DNA of 22,653 nt from assembly GCA_900767695.1 (NCBI GenBank), contig CAAGAC010000108.1, positions 1-22,653 of the forward strand. Reading direction: 5' to 3'. Positions 7,343 to 15,211 of this stretch are shown here, piece after piece. Position 1 is the stretch's first letter. Every line of letters starts with the position of its first letter. The translations under genes were made by a program, and so were the position numbers. This DNA comes from an uncultured Succinivibrio sp. Lineage in GTDB: Bacteria; Pseudomonadota; Gammaproteobacteria; Enterobacterales; Succinivibrionaceae. A model generated the notes under the pieces. It did no database searches. It was not told where the DNA came from and saw only the letters and a program-made list of their open reading frames with translations.

Positions 7343-8140
7343 CTACTGCTCCCGCATGCGCGCGTTGTAGGCCGCGAGGATCTCCTCCATGCAGCAAAGG
7401 CTCCCCACCACAAGATGCGCCCCTGCGGCATAGAGCTTTCTTGCAGCCTCCATGGCAAGCGCGCGGCGCCTGCCCTCGTCAAGCGCGGCCCACTCCCTTG
7501 CGCTGCATCCTGCCGCCGAGCTGCCCTCGGACACTCCCACGGTGAAGGCGCCGGCGTTGCGCCCCTCCTGCATGTCCGACGGCGTGTCGCCTATCTTGAT
7601 GAGGCGGGAGACGCTTGAAAGCCCCAGGCGCTCCATGTTTGCGAAGATCATGTAGGGCCAGGGCCTGCCATGCCCTCCGGCATCGGCGGCGGTGGCGACG
7701 GCGTCGGGCCTGTAGCCTGCATCCGCAGCGCCCTTCTCCACCACCTCCATCATCTGCGGGGTGTAGCCGGTGGTGGAGCCTATCCTGATGCCCTGGGCGC
7801 GCAGGAGCTCAACTGCCTGAAGGAGTCCGGGCTTCAGGTCGCAGTGCGCGGGCAGCCCCTGCATGAGCGACGGCTCGAAGCGCTGGTAGATGGCCTCGGC
7901 GTCGTCTTCTGCAGGTGCTCTCCCGTACCTCTCCTCAAAGGCCCTGCCTATGCGCGGGATCCTGAGCATGGCCTTGATATGATCGCGCTTGAGCATGCCC
8001 ATCGGGGCGCGGATCTCGTCGCTGGTGACCTCGATGCCGAAGCTTGAAAACGCGCCGCGGAAGGCCTCCACCGGGGCCATCGAGCCGAAGTCCACGGTGG
8101 TGCCGGCCCAGTCGAATATCACGGCGTCGGGAAGGATCAT
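7343..8140 (-). CDS. phnX: Phosphonoacetaldehyde hydrolase (phosphonatase)
   Basis: A HAD-superfamily enzyme that cleaves phosphonoacetaldehyde to acetaldehyde and phosphate. 265 residues from the ATG at 8140, near the usual ~267. The nucleophile is Asp10 in 'VIFDWAGTTVD', and the Schiff-base lysine is Lys51 in 'MGMLKRDHIKAM', the hallmark that separates PhnX from other HAD proteins. 'GSTTGYTPQMM' and 'IKIGDTPSDMQEG' are the later HAD motifs. The start is set by GGGGAGG 5-6 nt upstream and by the ATGA overlap with the phnW stop (8137-8140), which implies translational coupling. A longer in-frame reading upstream is the out-of-frame shadow of phnW. Last gene of the AEP operon. Confidence 0.95.
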   Translation of the reverse strand: MILPDAVIFDWAGTTVDFGSMAPVEAFRGAFSSFGIEVTSDEIRAPMGMLKRDHIKAMLRIPRIGRAFEERYGRAPAEDDAEAIYQRFEPSLMQGLPAHCDLKPGLLQAVELLRAQGIRIGSTTGYTPQMMEVVEKGAADAGYRPDAVATAADAGGHGRPWPYMIFANMERLGLSSVSRLIKIGDTPSDMQEGRNAGAFTVGVSEGSSAAGCSAREWAALDEGRRRALAMEAARKLYAAGAHLVVGSLCCMEEILAAYNARMREQ

Positions 8141-9258
8141 GGGAGCCTCCCCAGGTACTCCTTGAAGATCCCCAGGATCCTCTCGACGTCGTCCATGCCG
8201 ATCTCGCCGATGCTGCCAAAGCGGAAGGTCTCCTGAGCGGTGAGCTTGCCAGGGTAGATGACGTAGCCGCGCTCCTTCAGGTAGGCGTGCATGTCCTTGA
8301 AGTCGACCTTCACGCCTTCTGGATAGAAGAAGGTCGTGATGATCGGCCCCTGGTGATCCTTGACGTAGGTGGAAAAGCCCAGGGCGCGCATGCCCTCGAT
8401 GAGCGCGCGGTTGCACTTCTCGTAGCGCTCAAGGCGCGCCTGCCGCCCGCCCTGCGCCTCAAGCTCGCTCAGGGCCTCGGAGAAGGCCGCGACCACGTGG
8501 GTTGGCGAGGTGAAGCGCCACTTGCCCCCGTCGCGCTCCATGGTCTCGTACTGATCATAGAGATCGAGCGAGAGCGTGCGGGCATTGCCCTTTGAGGTCT
8601 CAAGCTTTTTGCGATCGGCGATGACGAACGAGAAGCCCGGCACGCCCTGGATGCACTTGTTGGCTGACGATATGAGGAACGAGATCCCAAGCCCCGGCAC
8701 GTCGATGTCCACGGCGCCGAACGAGCTCATCGCGTCGACGATGAGCATGAGATGGCGCGCCCTTGCCACCCTCGCGATCGGCTCGAGATCATTGAGGATC
8801 CCCGAGGTGGTCTCGGAGTGGACCATCGAGATGGCGGTCACCTCGGGGTGCGAGGAAAGGTACTCCTCGACCTTGCCGGCGTCGGGCACCTCGTCCCACT
8901 TGAAGTCCACCCTCTCGTGCCTCACGCCCTCGCGCTCCATGATCGTGATCATGCGCTCGGAATAGGCGCCGTTGACGAGCACCAGGACGACATCGTCCTT
9001 CGAGGGGATCGACGAGAGCACCGACTCGACCCCGAAGGTGCCCGATCCCTGCATCAGGACCGCCGTGTAGGAGGCCTCGCCGCAGTGGGCTATCCTGAGG
9101 AGCGAGGAGCGGATCTCCTGCGTCATCCTCTTGTAGTCGTCGTCCCAGGTGCAGCGGTCCACGAGCATTGCCTCCCTCACCCCTAGGGACGTAGTGAGCG
9201 GCCCGGGTGTGAGGAGCTTGTAGCTGTTCGGATCGCCCTTGACCCAGGGCTTATTCAT
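8137..9258 (-). CDS. phnW: 2-aminoethylphosphonate:pyruvate aminotransferase
   Basis: A fold-type I PLP enzyme that converts AEP and pyruvate to phosphonoacetaldehyde and L-alanine. 373 residues, typical of PhnW. N-terminal 'LLTPGPLTTSLGVREAML' is the family signature, 'MQGSGTFGVES' contributes the phosphate-binding region, 'LIVDAMSSFGAVDID' holds the PLP-nitrogen Asp, and Lys201 in 'ISSANKCIQG' is the expected PLP lysine. The ATG at 9258 has AGGAGG upstream and overlaps the phnS stop by 8 nt; its stop overlaps the phnX start by 4 nt. Cytoplasmic step two of the AEP route encoded here. Confidence 0.96.
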   Translation of the reverse strand: MNKPWVKGDPNSYKLLTPGPLTTSLGVREAMLVDRCTWDDDYKRMTQEIRSSLLRIAHCGEASYTAVLMQGSGTFGVESVLSSIPSKDDVVLVLVNGAYSERMITIMEREGVRHERVDFKWDEVPDAGKVEEYLSSHPEVTAISMVHSETTSGILNDLEPIARVARARHLMLIVDAMSSFGAVDIDVPGLGISFLISSANKCIQGVPGFSFVIADRKKLETSKGNARTLSLDLYDQYETMERDGGKWRFTSPTHVVAAFSEALSELEAQGGRQARLERYEKCNRALIEGMRALGFSTYVKDHQGPIITTFFYPEGVKVDFKDMHAYLKERGYVIYPGKLTAQETFRFGSIGEIGMDDVERILGIFKEYLGRLP

Positions 9259-10222
9259 CCTTGACCTCCTCCTGGTGCTTCTTCAGAAGCTCAAGAGTCA
9301 GCTTCTCGGGGAACTTCTTGGGATAGGCGGGAACCATGTCTCCCTTGACCGACTCGCCCTGGTAGATGGCGAACGGATAGTAGGTGATCATCTCGGGGCG
9401 GGACTTGAGGCCCATGATCTCGGCGGCCTTCATCGCGTCGGGGTTGGTCTTGCCGCCCTTGTCGATGACCGCGATGCCCTCCTTGAGGGTGAAGTTGCCC
9501 TCCTTCGGGTCGATGTAGTCGATGGGAAGGCCCTTCTTCTTGTCGGCGACAGCCTGGTGGCGCAGGCCAAAGCCCACGGCGACCTCGCCTGCGCGGATCT
9601 TCTTGAGCGGGGCGGAGCCTGACATCTCGAGGTGGTCGCCGGCGTTCTCGTCGATCTGGCGTGTGAGCTCCGCGCCCTTCTCCTCGCCGTAGGCGGAGAT
9701 CAGGGCCTGGGTCATGAGCCAGGAGGTCGAGGATCCGGTGATGTCGGGCACCGAGATCTTGTCCTTGTACTCGGGCTTTGCCAGATCGGCGATGGTCTCC
9801 GGGCGCTTGAGCTTCTCCTCCTCGAGCACCTTGGTGTTGACGAAGAGCGCGCCGGTGTTGCCAAGGAAGGTCACGTAGTAGGGCTCCTGGCTGCCGTCTA
9901 TCTCGTCGTGCTTGAAGGTCAGCTCCTTGAACATGTGGTTCATCGGCTCGATCGAGTCGATGTAGTAGGTGCACTGGGTGATGATGTCGGCCTCGATGTT
10001 CCTGCCCTCGGCGATGAGCTTGCCGCCAAGCTCGGCGGTGCCGAAGGTCTGGAAGATGTACTTGTCCTTGAACCCGTTGGCGTCCAGGGCGTGCTTCATC
10101 GCCGCCTGGGCCTCCTCGTCCGTGTTCGTGTAGATGATCAGCTGGTCAGCCGCCATGGCCCCTGCGGGGATGGCCTGTCCGATTGCAAGCGCGGCGATGA
10201 TGGCGATTTTCGTAAGCTTCAT
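9251..10222 (-). CDS. phnS: 2-aminoethylphosphonate ABC transporter, periplasmic binding protein
   Basis: 323 residues from the ATG at 10222, which has GGAGG 8 nt upstream. Residues 1-25 form a signal peptide ending 'AGAMAA', and the mature protein begins 'DQLIIYTNTDEEAQ', typical of the iron/thiamine/AEP binding-protein class (Fbp-like fold). 'LGNTGALFVNTKVL' and 'ISVPDITGSSTSWLMTQAL' are further class motifs. AEP as ligand is inferred from operon membership with phnW and phnX and from resemblance to the PhnS2-type proteins. Its stop overlaps the phnW start by 8 nt. 36 nt separate it from phnU. Confidence 0.88.
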   Translation of the reverse strand: MKLTKIAIIAALAIGQAIPAGAMAADQLIIYTNTDEEAQAAMKHALDANGFKDKYIFQTFGTAELGGKLIAEGRNIEADIITQCTYYIDSIEPMNHMFKELTFKHDEIDGSQEPYYVTFLGNTGALFVNTKVLEEEKLKRPETIADLAKPEYKDKISVPDITGSSTSWLMTQALISAYGEEKGAELTRQIDENAGDHLEMSGSAPLKKIRAGEVAVGFGLRHQAVADKKKGLPIDYIDPKEGNFTLKEGIAVIDKGGKTNPDAMKAAEIMGLKSRPEMITYYPFAIYQGESVKGDMVPAYPKKFPEKLTLELLKKHQEEVKDE

Positions 10223-10258
10223 GATCAGATCCTCCAATGGATGAGCAAGTGGAAAGGT

Positions 10259-11962
10259 TCAGTAGGAGACGACGAGTCCATCCCCTGGATGGCGGCGCTC
10301 CATGAGCGCGCGCCTTATGCGCGGCGCCCACGCGGGGAGCAGGTCGAAGATGATCTTCACGGCGACGTTGGTCGCGAAGATGAGGAAGGAGAGCACGAAC
10401 ACCGCGTCGAAGCGCTCGTAGTACTGCATCTCCCTGATCCTGGTGGTCATCACCTGGGTGTGGGCGCCGCAGATGAAGACGACCGCCGAGATGGTGACCA
10501 TCGCGTTGATGAACATGTACGACCAGACGGCGCAGATGGTCGAGAAGCTGTTGGGCAGGATCACGCGGAGCAGCGAGGCGAGGTAGCTGTCGCCCATGAT
10601 CGCCGAGGTGATCTCGTAGCCGCGGTTGAGCCTTGAGAGCGCGTCGGTGCACATCACGTACGGCGTCGTGAAGAAGTGGACGATGTTGCAGAGCACGATC
10701 AGCGCCATGGTGTTCATCAGGAGCGATCCGCTGAAGACGAAGGTGTACCCCACGCCCAGCACCATGCCCGGCACCGAGTTCGTCAGGATCGTGAAGAAGT
10801 CGAGCGTGGCTCCTGCCGTGCGCGGGAGGGCGCTTCTTGTGGAGAGCAGCGCCGCGGCGTAGCACACCGCCCCGCCCACGAGCGCGGTCCAGAAGGACAT
10901 CTCAAGCGAGTTGTAAAAGGAGGTGGCAATCGCCTGGTCGGAGACGAGCCTTTGCAGCGTCGCGAGGCTGAAGCCCATCTTGTAGGGATAGCTCTCGACG
11001 AATGGCACGACGAACACCACCGCCAGCACCGACAGAATGAAGAGCGAGAGCAAGGTGAGGAAGGCGGCCCCGCCTATGCGCAGCCCGATGCTGGCGCGCG
11101 ACTCGACCGACTGCGATGACTGGGCTGACTCGAAGTTGAGCCTTGAGGCGTAGCGCAGCAGGAAGACCGCGAGCACCGAGGGCAGGAGCATCAGCATCGC
11201 GATGACGGCGCCCCTGCCGAAGTCGGGAACCGAGCCCATCATGTAGGCGTAGAGCACGGTCGGGAGCACCTCGTAGCGCCCGCCCACGGACGCGGCGATG
11301 CCGAAGTCGGTGAAGTCGCGGAAGAAGGTGAGCAGGAAGGCAGAGCACAGGGAGCCTGCGACCGGGCGCAGCGCCGACATGTAGAACATGCGGAGCTTAC
11401 CGTCGCCGAGCATCTCGCAGACGGTCTGGCAGTTGCGGTTCAAATAGAGGAATGAGTTCTGCACCAGGATGAAGGCGAAGGGCGTGCAGTACACGACGCC
11501 TGCTATCAGGAGTCCGTTGAAGCCGTAGATGGAGAACGGGACCTTGCCTATGAGCCTGGTGATGAGGCCCTCGCGGCCGAACGAGTAGATGACCGCGAAG
11601 CCGTAGGTTATGGACGGCAGGAAGAACGCGGTGAGCAGCACCAGCCTGAAGGCCTGCGAGACGATCTTCGGGAAGCGGCAGGCCCAGAGCAGCCAGGCGG
11701 CGAGGAACGAGAGCGCCGTTGAAATGAGCGCCACGAGGATGCCTAGCGTGAAGCTGTGGCCGATGACGCGCAGCAGGCGCTTCTTCGAGAGCACCGTGAT
11801 CCAGTAGGAGAGGTTGCCGCCGTGTGAGGCGTCGAACGAGATCTCCATGACGTACCAAAGCGGCAGGATGAGGCCGATGATCATGATCCCCGTGACCACC
11901 GCGAACATCACGCGCTGCTGCCCGAGGCCGAAGGCGGTCGGGCCTTCCTTGAGAAGTCTCAT
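10259..11962 (-). CDS. phnU: 2-aminoethylphosphonate ABC transporter, fused permease
   Basis: 567 residues carrying two binding-protein-dependent permease domains in tandem, each with about six membrane helices, as in the PhnU2-type AEP permeases and FbpB-like proteins. The first EAA-type loop is around 'CEMLGDGKLRMFYMSALRPV' and the second around 'EITSAIMGDSYLASLLRVIL'. Between the halves lies a polar linker with 'SAQSSQSVESRAS'. One chain thus replaces a PhnU/PhnV heterodimer in the inner membrane. The ATG at 11962 has AAGGAGGG upstream and forms an ATGA overlap with the phnT stop, implying translational coupling. Substrate assignment rests on context. Confidence 0.88.
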   Translation of the reverse strand: MRLLKEGPTAFGLGQQRVMFAVVTGIMIIGLILPLWYVMEISFDASHGGNLSYWITVLSKKRLLRVIGHSFTLGILVALISTALSFLAAWLLWACRFPKIVSQAFRLVLLTAFFLPSITYGFAVIYSFGREGLITRLIGKVPFSIYGFNGLLIAGVVYCTPFAFILVQNSFLYLNRNCQTVCEMLGDGKLRMFYMSALRPVAGSLCSAFLLTFFRDFTDFGIAASVGGRYEVLPTVLYAYMMGSVPDFGRGAVIAMLMLLPSVLAVFLLRYASRLNFESAQSSQSVESRASIGLRIGGAAFLTLLSLFILSVLAVVFVVPFVESYPYKMGFSLATLQRLVSDQAIATSFYNSLEMSFWTALVGGAVCYAAALLSTRSALPRTAGATLDFFTILTNSVPGMVLGVGYTFVFSGSLLMNTMALIVLCNIVHFFTTPYVMCTDALSRLNRGYEITSAIMGDSYLASLLRVILPNSFSTICAVWSYMFINAMVTISAVVFICGAHTQVMTTRIREMQYYERFDAVFVLSFLIFATNVAVKIIFDLLPAWAPRIRRALMERRHPGDGLVVSY

Positions 11963-12732
11963 GCCGCGCCCTCCTTCTCCTTTTCAATGCTCCCGAAGAG
12001 CCTCATGATGTTGTCGCGCTTGATGTAGAGCTGGCGGCAGATGAACTGCTCGACGAAGCTGTCGGCCGGGGATCCGAGGATGTCGGATGGGGTGCCGAAC
12101 TGGGCGATGCGCGAGTCGTGGAGGATCAGGATGTGGTCCGAGAGCGAGAGCGCCTCCTCGGGATCGTGGGTGACGATGACGATGGTGAGCTTGTACTTGC
12201 GCGCGATCTGGCGGATGAGTTCCTTGATGGACTCCTTGATCATGCCGTCAAGGGCCGACAAGGGCTCGTCCATGAGCAGGAGCCTGGGCTTTAGCACCAG
12301 CGTGCGGGCGATGGCCACGCGCTGCTTCTGGCCCCCCGAGAGCTCGCTTATGCGCTTCTTAAGATGGGGCTTGAGATCGAGCAGGCTTATCAGCTCCTCT
12401 ACCTCCTCCTGCGTGGAGGCGTTCTTGTGGTTGTGCAGGCCGTAGACGATGTTCTCGTAGGCGTTTAGGTTTGGAAAGAGCGCGAAGTCCTGGAATACCA
12501 CCGAGACTCCGCGCTGGCGCATCGGCACCGCAGTCACGTCGTCGCCGTCCAAGAGGATCGAGCCGCTGGTGGGCTCTAGCACTCCGAGAATGAGGTTTAG
12601 CAATGTGGTCTTGCCGCATCCTGAAGGCCCCAGCACCGAGAGGATCTCCCCCGTGCCGATGGTGAGCGATATGTCGCTGAGCACCTTGGGCCCGCGGCGG
12701 TACTGCTTGCACACCTTTAAAAGCTCGAGCAT
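11959..12732 (-). CDS. phnT: 2-aminoethylphosphonate ABC transporter, ATP-binding protein
   Basis: 257-residue ABC ATPase. Walker A 'GPSGCGKTT' at 35-43, Q-loop Gln81, signature 'LSGGQ' at 131-135, Walker B 'LLLMDEP' at 151-157 and switch His189 are all intact. It ends shortly after the nucleotide-binding domain, so it lacks the C-terminal TOBE-type regulatory domain found in many phosphonate/iron importers of ~350 residues. First gene of the operon. The ATG at 12732 has AGGGGG 8 nt upstream. Its TGA overlaps the phnU ATG. It would power AEP import through PhnU; substrate is inferred from context. Confidence 0.87.
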   Translation of the reverse strand: MLELLKVCKQYRRGPKVLSDISLTIGTGEILSVLGPSGCGKTTLLNLILGVLEPTSGSILLDGDDVTAVPMRQRGVSVVFQDFALFPNLNAYENIVYGLHNHKNASTQEEVEELISLLDLKPHLKKRISELSGGQKQRVAIARTLVLKPRLLLMDEPLSALDGMIKESIKELIRQIARKYKLTIVIVTHDPEEALSLSDHILILHDSRIAQFGTPSDILGSPADSFVEQFICRQLYIKRDNIMRLFGSIEKEKEGAA

Positions 12733-13019
12733 TCCGCATTCCCCCTCATTTGGCTGTTATTCGTTCTTATTTCTGCCTTGCAGAAGTGAAGTCTCTCTTC
12801 ATTCCCGCTTTTGACCTGACTATAAGGACGCGCTGCCTGGGCACCTGGACGGTGCACAACTCAAATGCTCCCTGCCCCGTCGCGATCAGGTTTTCACTGT
12901 TTGGGTGCTGTGGATTTTTGTATTTATAAACAATATGTTGATCTGGCATGGATCAAAACAGTGCGGAGTTTTGTAAGGCGCAGGCCAAGCGGCGGTTAAA
13001 GAATTGTTAAGAAATCCAT
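12733..13019 (-). promoter_or_regulatory. Control region upstream of the phn operon
   Basis: No convincing gene here. On the minus strand a -10-like TATAGT (12824-12819) lies 87 nt before the phnT ATG with a poor -35. An inverted repeat GCACC-TGGAC-GGTGC (12841-12855) overlaps that -35 position, as expected for an activator-dependent promoter. Farther upstream, GATCAACATATTG (12943-12931, minus) matches 12 of 13 positions of the IHF consensus in AT-rich DNA, and CACTGTTT (12895-12902) is repeated inverted at 12956-12963. No Pho box was recognised. All assignments are inference. Confidence 0.35.
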
Positions 13020-13159
13020 CAGGTTGAAAGATGTCGGTCATTGAGCAAGTCTCCTGCCCGCCCGCCCTGCGCCTCAATGAGGATCCAGGCTCCATTGCAA
13101 GGCAAAGGACGCGACATTGCAGGATTTTTCCTGCTCGGAATGCCCTTCCCCAAGAGCAG

Positions 13160-13250
13160 ATGGCCGAGGACGCGGGATCTGCGGTCGAGGATCTGGATCA
13201 ATGGCCGAGGATCTGGATCAATGGCCGAGGATCTGGATCGATGGTCGAGC
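13160..13250. repeat. 20-bp tandem repeat, about 4.5 copies
   Basis: Unit ATGGCCGAGGATCTGGATCA. Two units at 13201-13220 and 13221-13240 differ at one base; 13181-13200 is a near copy, 13241-13250 a half copy with one change, and 13160-13180 a degraded first copy. It lies in the gene-free stretch between the aldehyde dehydrogenase and the phn operon. The unit is not a multiple of three and no credible reading frame runs through it. Confidence 0.85.
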
Positions 13251-13349
13251 TTGCCGGGATCTGAGGCCGGGACTTGGGAGAATGGCGGCCGAGGCTGGCT
13301 GGATCTGCTCTCAGGCAGGCTGCGATCCTTGCCGCCAGCCTTCTTCTTC

Positions 13350-13381
13350 AGAAAAGAAAGGGGCAGGCTTTCGCCTGCCCC
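13350..13381 (-). terminator. Intrinsic terminator after the aldehyde dehydrogenase
   Basis: On the minus strand GGGGCAGGC, a GAAA loop and GCCTGCCCC form a perfect 9-bp stem (13381-13360), followed by TTTCTTTTCT. It is 20 nt past the gene's stop and implies that the phn operon downstream has its own promoter. Confidence 0.9.
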
Positions 13382-13401
13382 CAATGCCGGGTCCCCTCTG
13401 G

Positions 13402-14895
13402 CTACTTCACCGGGAAGAGGCCGGTGGGCTCGGTGCTGAGGTTCACCATGATGTTCTTGCGCTGCGTGTAGGCGTCAAGGATGGCCTTGTGGGTCTCGCG
13501 GCCGATGCCGGAGATCTTGTAGCCGCCGAACGGGGCGCCCTCGGGGATCTGGTTGTAGGTGTTGACCCACATCCTGCCGGTGCGCACGCCTCCGGCGACC
13601 CTCAGCGCGCGGTTGATGTCGGTGGTCCACACCGCGCCGCCTAAGCCATACGGGTTGTCGTTTGCCATCGCGACGACCTCGTCCTCGTCGTGGAACTTGA
13701 TGACCGCCGCGACCGGCCCGAAGATCTCCTCCTGGGCGATCCTCGACTTGTTGGTGGTGGCGATGAGGGTGGGCGCCATGTAGAAGCCGGCCTTGTGCTC
13801 CTCGGTGTCCTCAAGCCTCCTGCCGCCGCAGATGACGGTGTCGCCTTCCTTCTTGGCCACATCGATGTAGGAGAGGATCTTCCTCATCTGGCTTGCGTTG
13901 ACCTGCGATCCCATCTGGGTCTGCGGGTCCCACGGGCAGCCGACCCTGACCTTTGAGAAGGCAGATGCCAGGCGCTCGACGAACTCATCGTAGAAGCTGT
14001 CCTGCACGAAGATCCTCGATCCCGCGCAGCAGACCTGCCCCTGGTTGAAGAGTATGCCGAGCTGCGCGCCGTCGATGGCCTGCTCGATGCGGCAGTCGTC
14101 AAAGAAGATGTCGGCGCTCTTGCCGCCAAGCTCGAGAGTGGAGGGGATTAGGCGCGAGGCCGCCGCGCGGGCGACCTTGTAGCCGACCTCGGTCGATCCG
14201 GTGAAGGCGAGCTTGTCGAGATCGGGGTTTTCAAGGAGCCAGTCGCCTGCGCGCGAGCCCGCGCCGGTGATGACGTTGAACACGCCCGGCGGCAGCATGT
14301 CGCCGATGAGCTCGGCAAGCCGCAGCACCGAGAGCGAGGTTGACGACGAGGGCTTGAACACCGTGCAGTCGCCTGCGGCGATGACCGGGGCGAGCTTCCA
14401 TGCGGCCATCAGAAGCGGGAAGTTCCAGGGGACTATCTGCCCCACGACTCCAATGGGCTCGCGCAGGATGATCGAAAGGAAGCTGCCGTCGAGCACGCTC
14501 GCCTGCCCCTCCTCCGAGAGGATCACGCCTGCGAAGTACCTGAAGTGAGATGCCGACATCGGCACGTCCACGCCCATGGTCTCGCGGATCGGCTTGCCGT
14601 TGTCGCAGGTCTCGATGAGCGCAAGCTCCTTCGCGTGCTCGTCTATCGTGTCGGCAATCCTGTTGAGGATGGCCGCGCGCTCCTTGACGGTGGTCTTCGC
14701 CCACTTGGGGAAGGCCTGGCGGGCGGCCTTGACCGCCCAGTCGACGTCCTCGCGAGAGGCGTCCTGGAAGGTGGCGAGCTTCTCGCCATTTGCCGGGCAG
14801 ATGGCGTCGAGGGTGCCGCCTTCGGAGGCAGTGACCCACTTGCCGTTGATGTACATGCCGTACGTTTCTTTGAGCTTCAATTCTTTGGGAAGCAT
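13402..14895 (-). CDS. NAD-dependent aldehyde dehydrogenase, acetaldehyde (AcoD/ExaC/AldB) type
   Basis: 497 residues from the ATG at 14895, chosen for GAGGAG 8 nt upstream over an in-frame TTG at 14901. Full ALDH fold: 'VPWNFPLLMAAWKLAP' substrate/NAD region, 'FTGSTEVG' cofactor loop, general base Glu255 in 'LELGGKSAD', catalytic Cys289 in 'NQGQVCCAGSR', and 'EEIFGPV'. The C-terminal 'PFGGYKISGIGRETHKAILD' followed by a Tyr-x-Gln/Arg-Lys-Asn segment is the mark of the acetaldehyde-oxidising AcoD/ExaC/AldB group. The product of PhnX is acetaldehyde, so this enzyme could complete AEP conversion to acetate. It is not in the phn operon: a terminator separates them. A role on another aldehyde remains possible. 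Confidence 0.9.
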   Translation of the reverse strand: MLPKELKLKETYGMYINGKWVTASEGGTLDAICPANGEKLATFQDASREDVDWAVKAARQAFPKWAKTTVKERAAILNRIADTIDEHAKELALIETCDNGKPIRETMGVDVPMSASHFRYFAGVILSEEGQASVLDGSFLSIILREPIGVVGQIVPWNFPLLMAAWKLAPVIAAGDCTVFKPSSSTSLSVLRLAELIGDMLPPGVFNVITGAGSRAGDWLLENPDLDKLAFTGSTEVGYKVARAAASRLIPSTLELGGKSADIFFDDCRIEQAIDGAQLGILFNQGQVCCAGSRIFVQDSFYDEFVERLASAFSKVRVGCPWDPQTQMGSQVNASQMRKILSYIDVAKKEGDTVICGGRRLEDTEEHKAGFYMAPTLIATTNKSRIAQEEIFGPVAAVIKFHDEDEVVAMANDNPYGLGGAVWTTDINRALRVAGGVRTGRMWVNTYNQIPEGAPFGGYKISGIGRETHKAILDAYTQRKNIMVNLSTEPTGLFPVK

Positions 14896-15164
14896 AAGCA
14901 AAACTCCTCAGCTGTTTGTTTTTCTAATCATTTTCGAGATTAGTACATCAAGGTGAGATCTCCTCTCAGGTGAGCGCTTTTGTCATGACTCCTTTCAAAT
15001 CCGCGTCATGCGGCGGGATTTTGGCGGCCGCCTTCTGAGGCCGCCATCGCGCGGAAAGCGCATTCAAAGGCGCATCCTTGCCGGTTGCGGCAAAATGCCG
15101 CCGCCTGGACCAGCCCTTGCCGTCGCGGCAGGATCCCGCCGTCAGAGCTTTTAGTTCTCTTTTA

Positions 15165-15177
15165 AATCAGCAGGTTG
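15165..15177 (+). promoter_or_regulatory. IHF-like site upstream of flagellin promoter
   Basis: AATCAGCAGGTTG matches the consensus WATCARNNNNTTR at every position. It is about 20-30 bp upstream of the sigma-54-like element, the usual place for IHF to bend DNA so an enhancer-bound activator can reach the polymerase. Confidence 0.5.
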
Positions 15178-15195
15178 TTCAGATTTCCGCAATGC

Positions 15196-15211
15196 TGGCA
15201 CGCATCTTGGA
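15196..15211 (+). promoter_or_regulatory. Sigma-54-like promoter of flagellin
   Basis: TGGCACGCATCTTGGA fits TGGCACG-N4-TTGCW except that the -12 GC is GG. Transcription would begin near 15222, giving a leader of about 70 nt. Sigma-54 control of flagellin is known in polar-flagellate gammaproteobacteria. I saw no sigma-28 element as good. Confidence 0.6.

Noticed and set aside
7343..8416. Longer 357-residue version of phnX
   Set aside because: The extra N-terminal part is phnW read out of frame; the ATG at 8140 has a good ribosome-binding site and begins the conserved HAD motif.
9632..10636. 334-residue plus-strand open frame over phnS and phnU
   Set aside because: Antisense to two strongly supported genes; composition is His/Asp/Val-rich as expected of an antisense frame.
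12733..13019. Pho box upstream of the phosphonate operon
   Set aside because: I found no pair of CTGTCAT-like repeats in this region on either strand.
13160..13250. Possible CRISPR array
   Set aside because: The units are directly adjacent with no spacers and only 20 bp long; no cas gene is in the window.
13019..13439. Open frames on both strands across the tandem repeat, up to 132 residues
   Set aside because: They overlap one another, lack ribosome-binding sites, are low complexity where they cross the repeat, and cover the dehydrogenase terminator. They look like GC-rich open frames.
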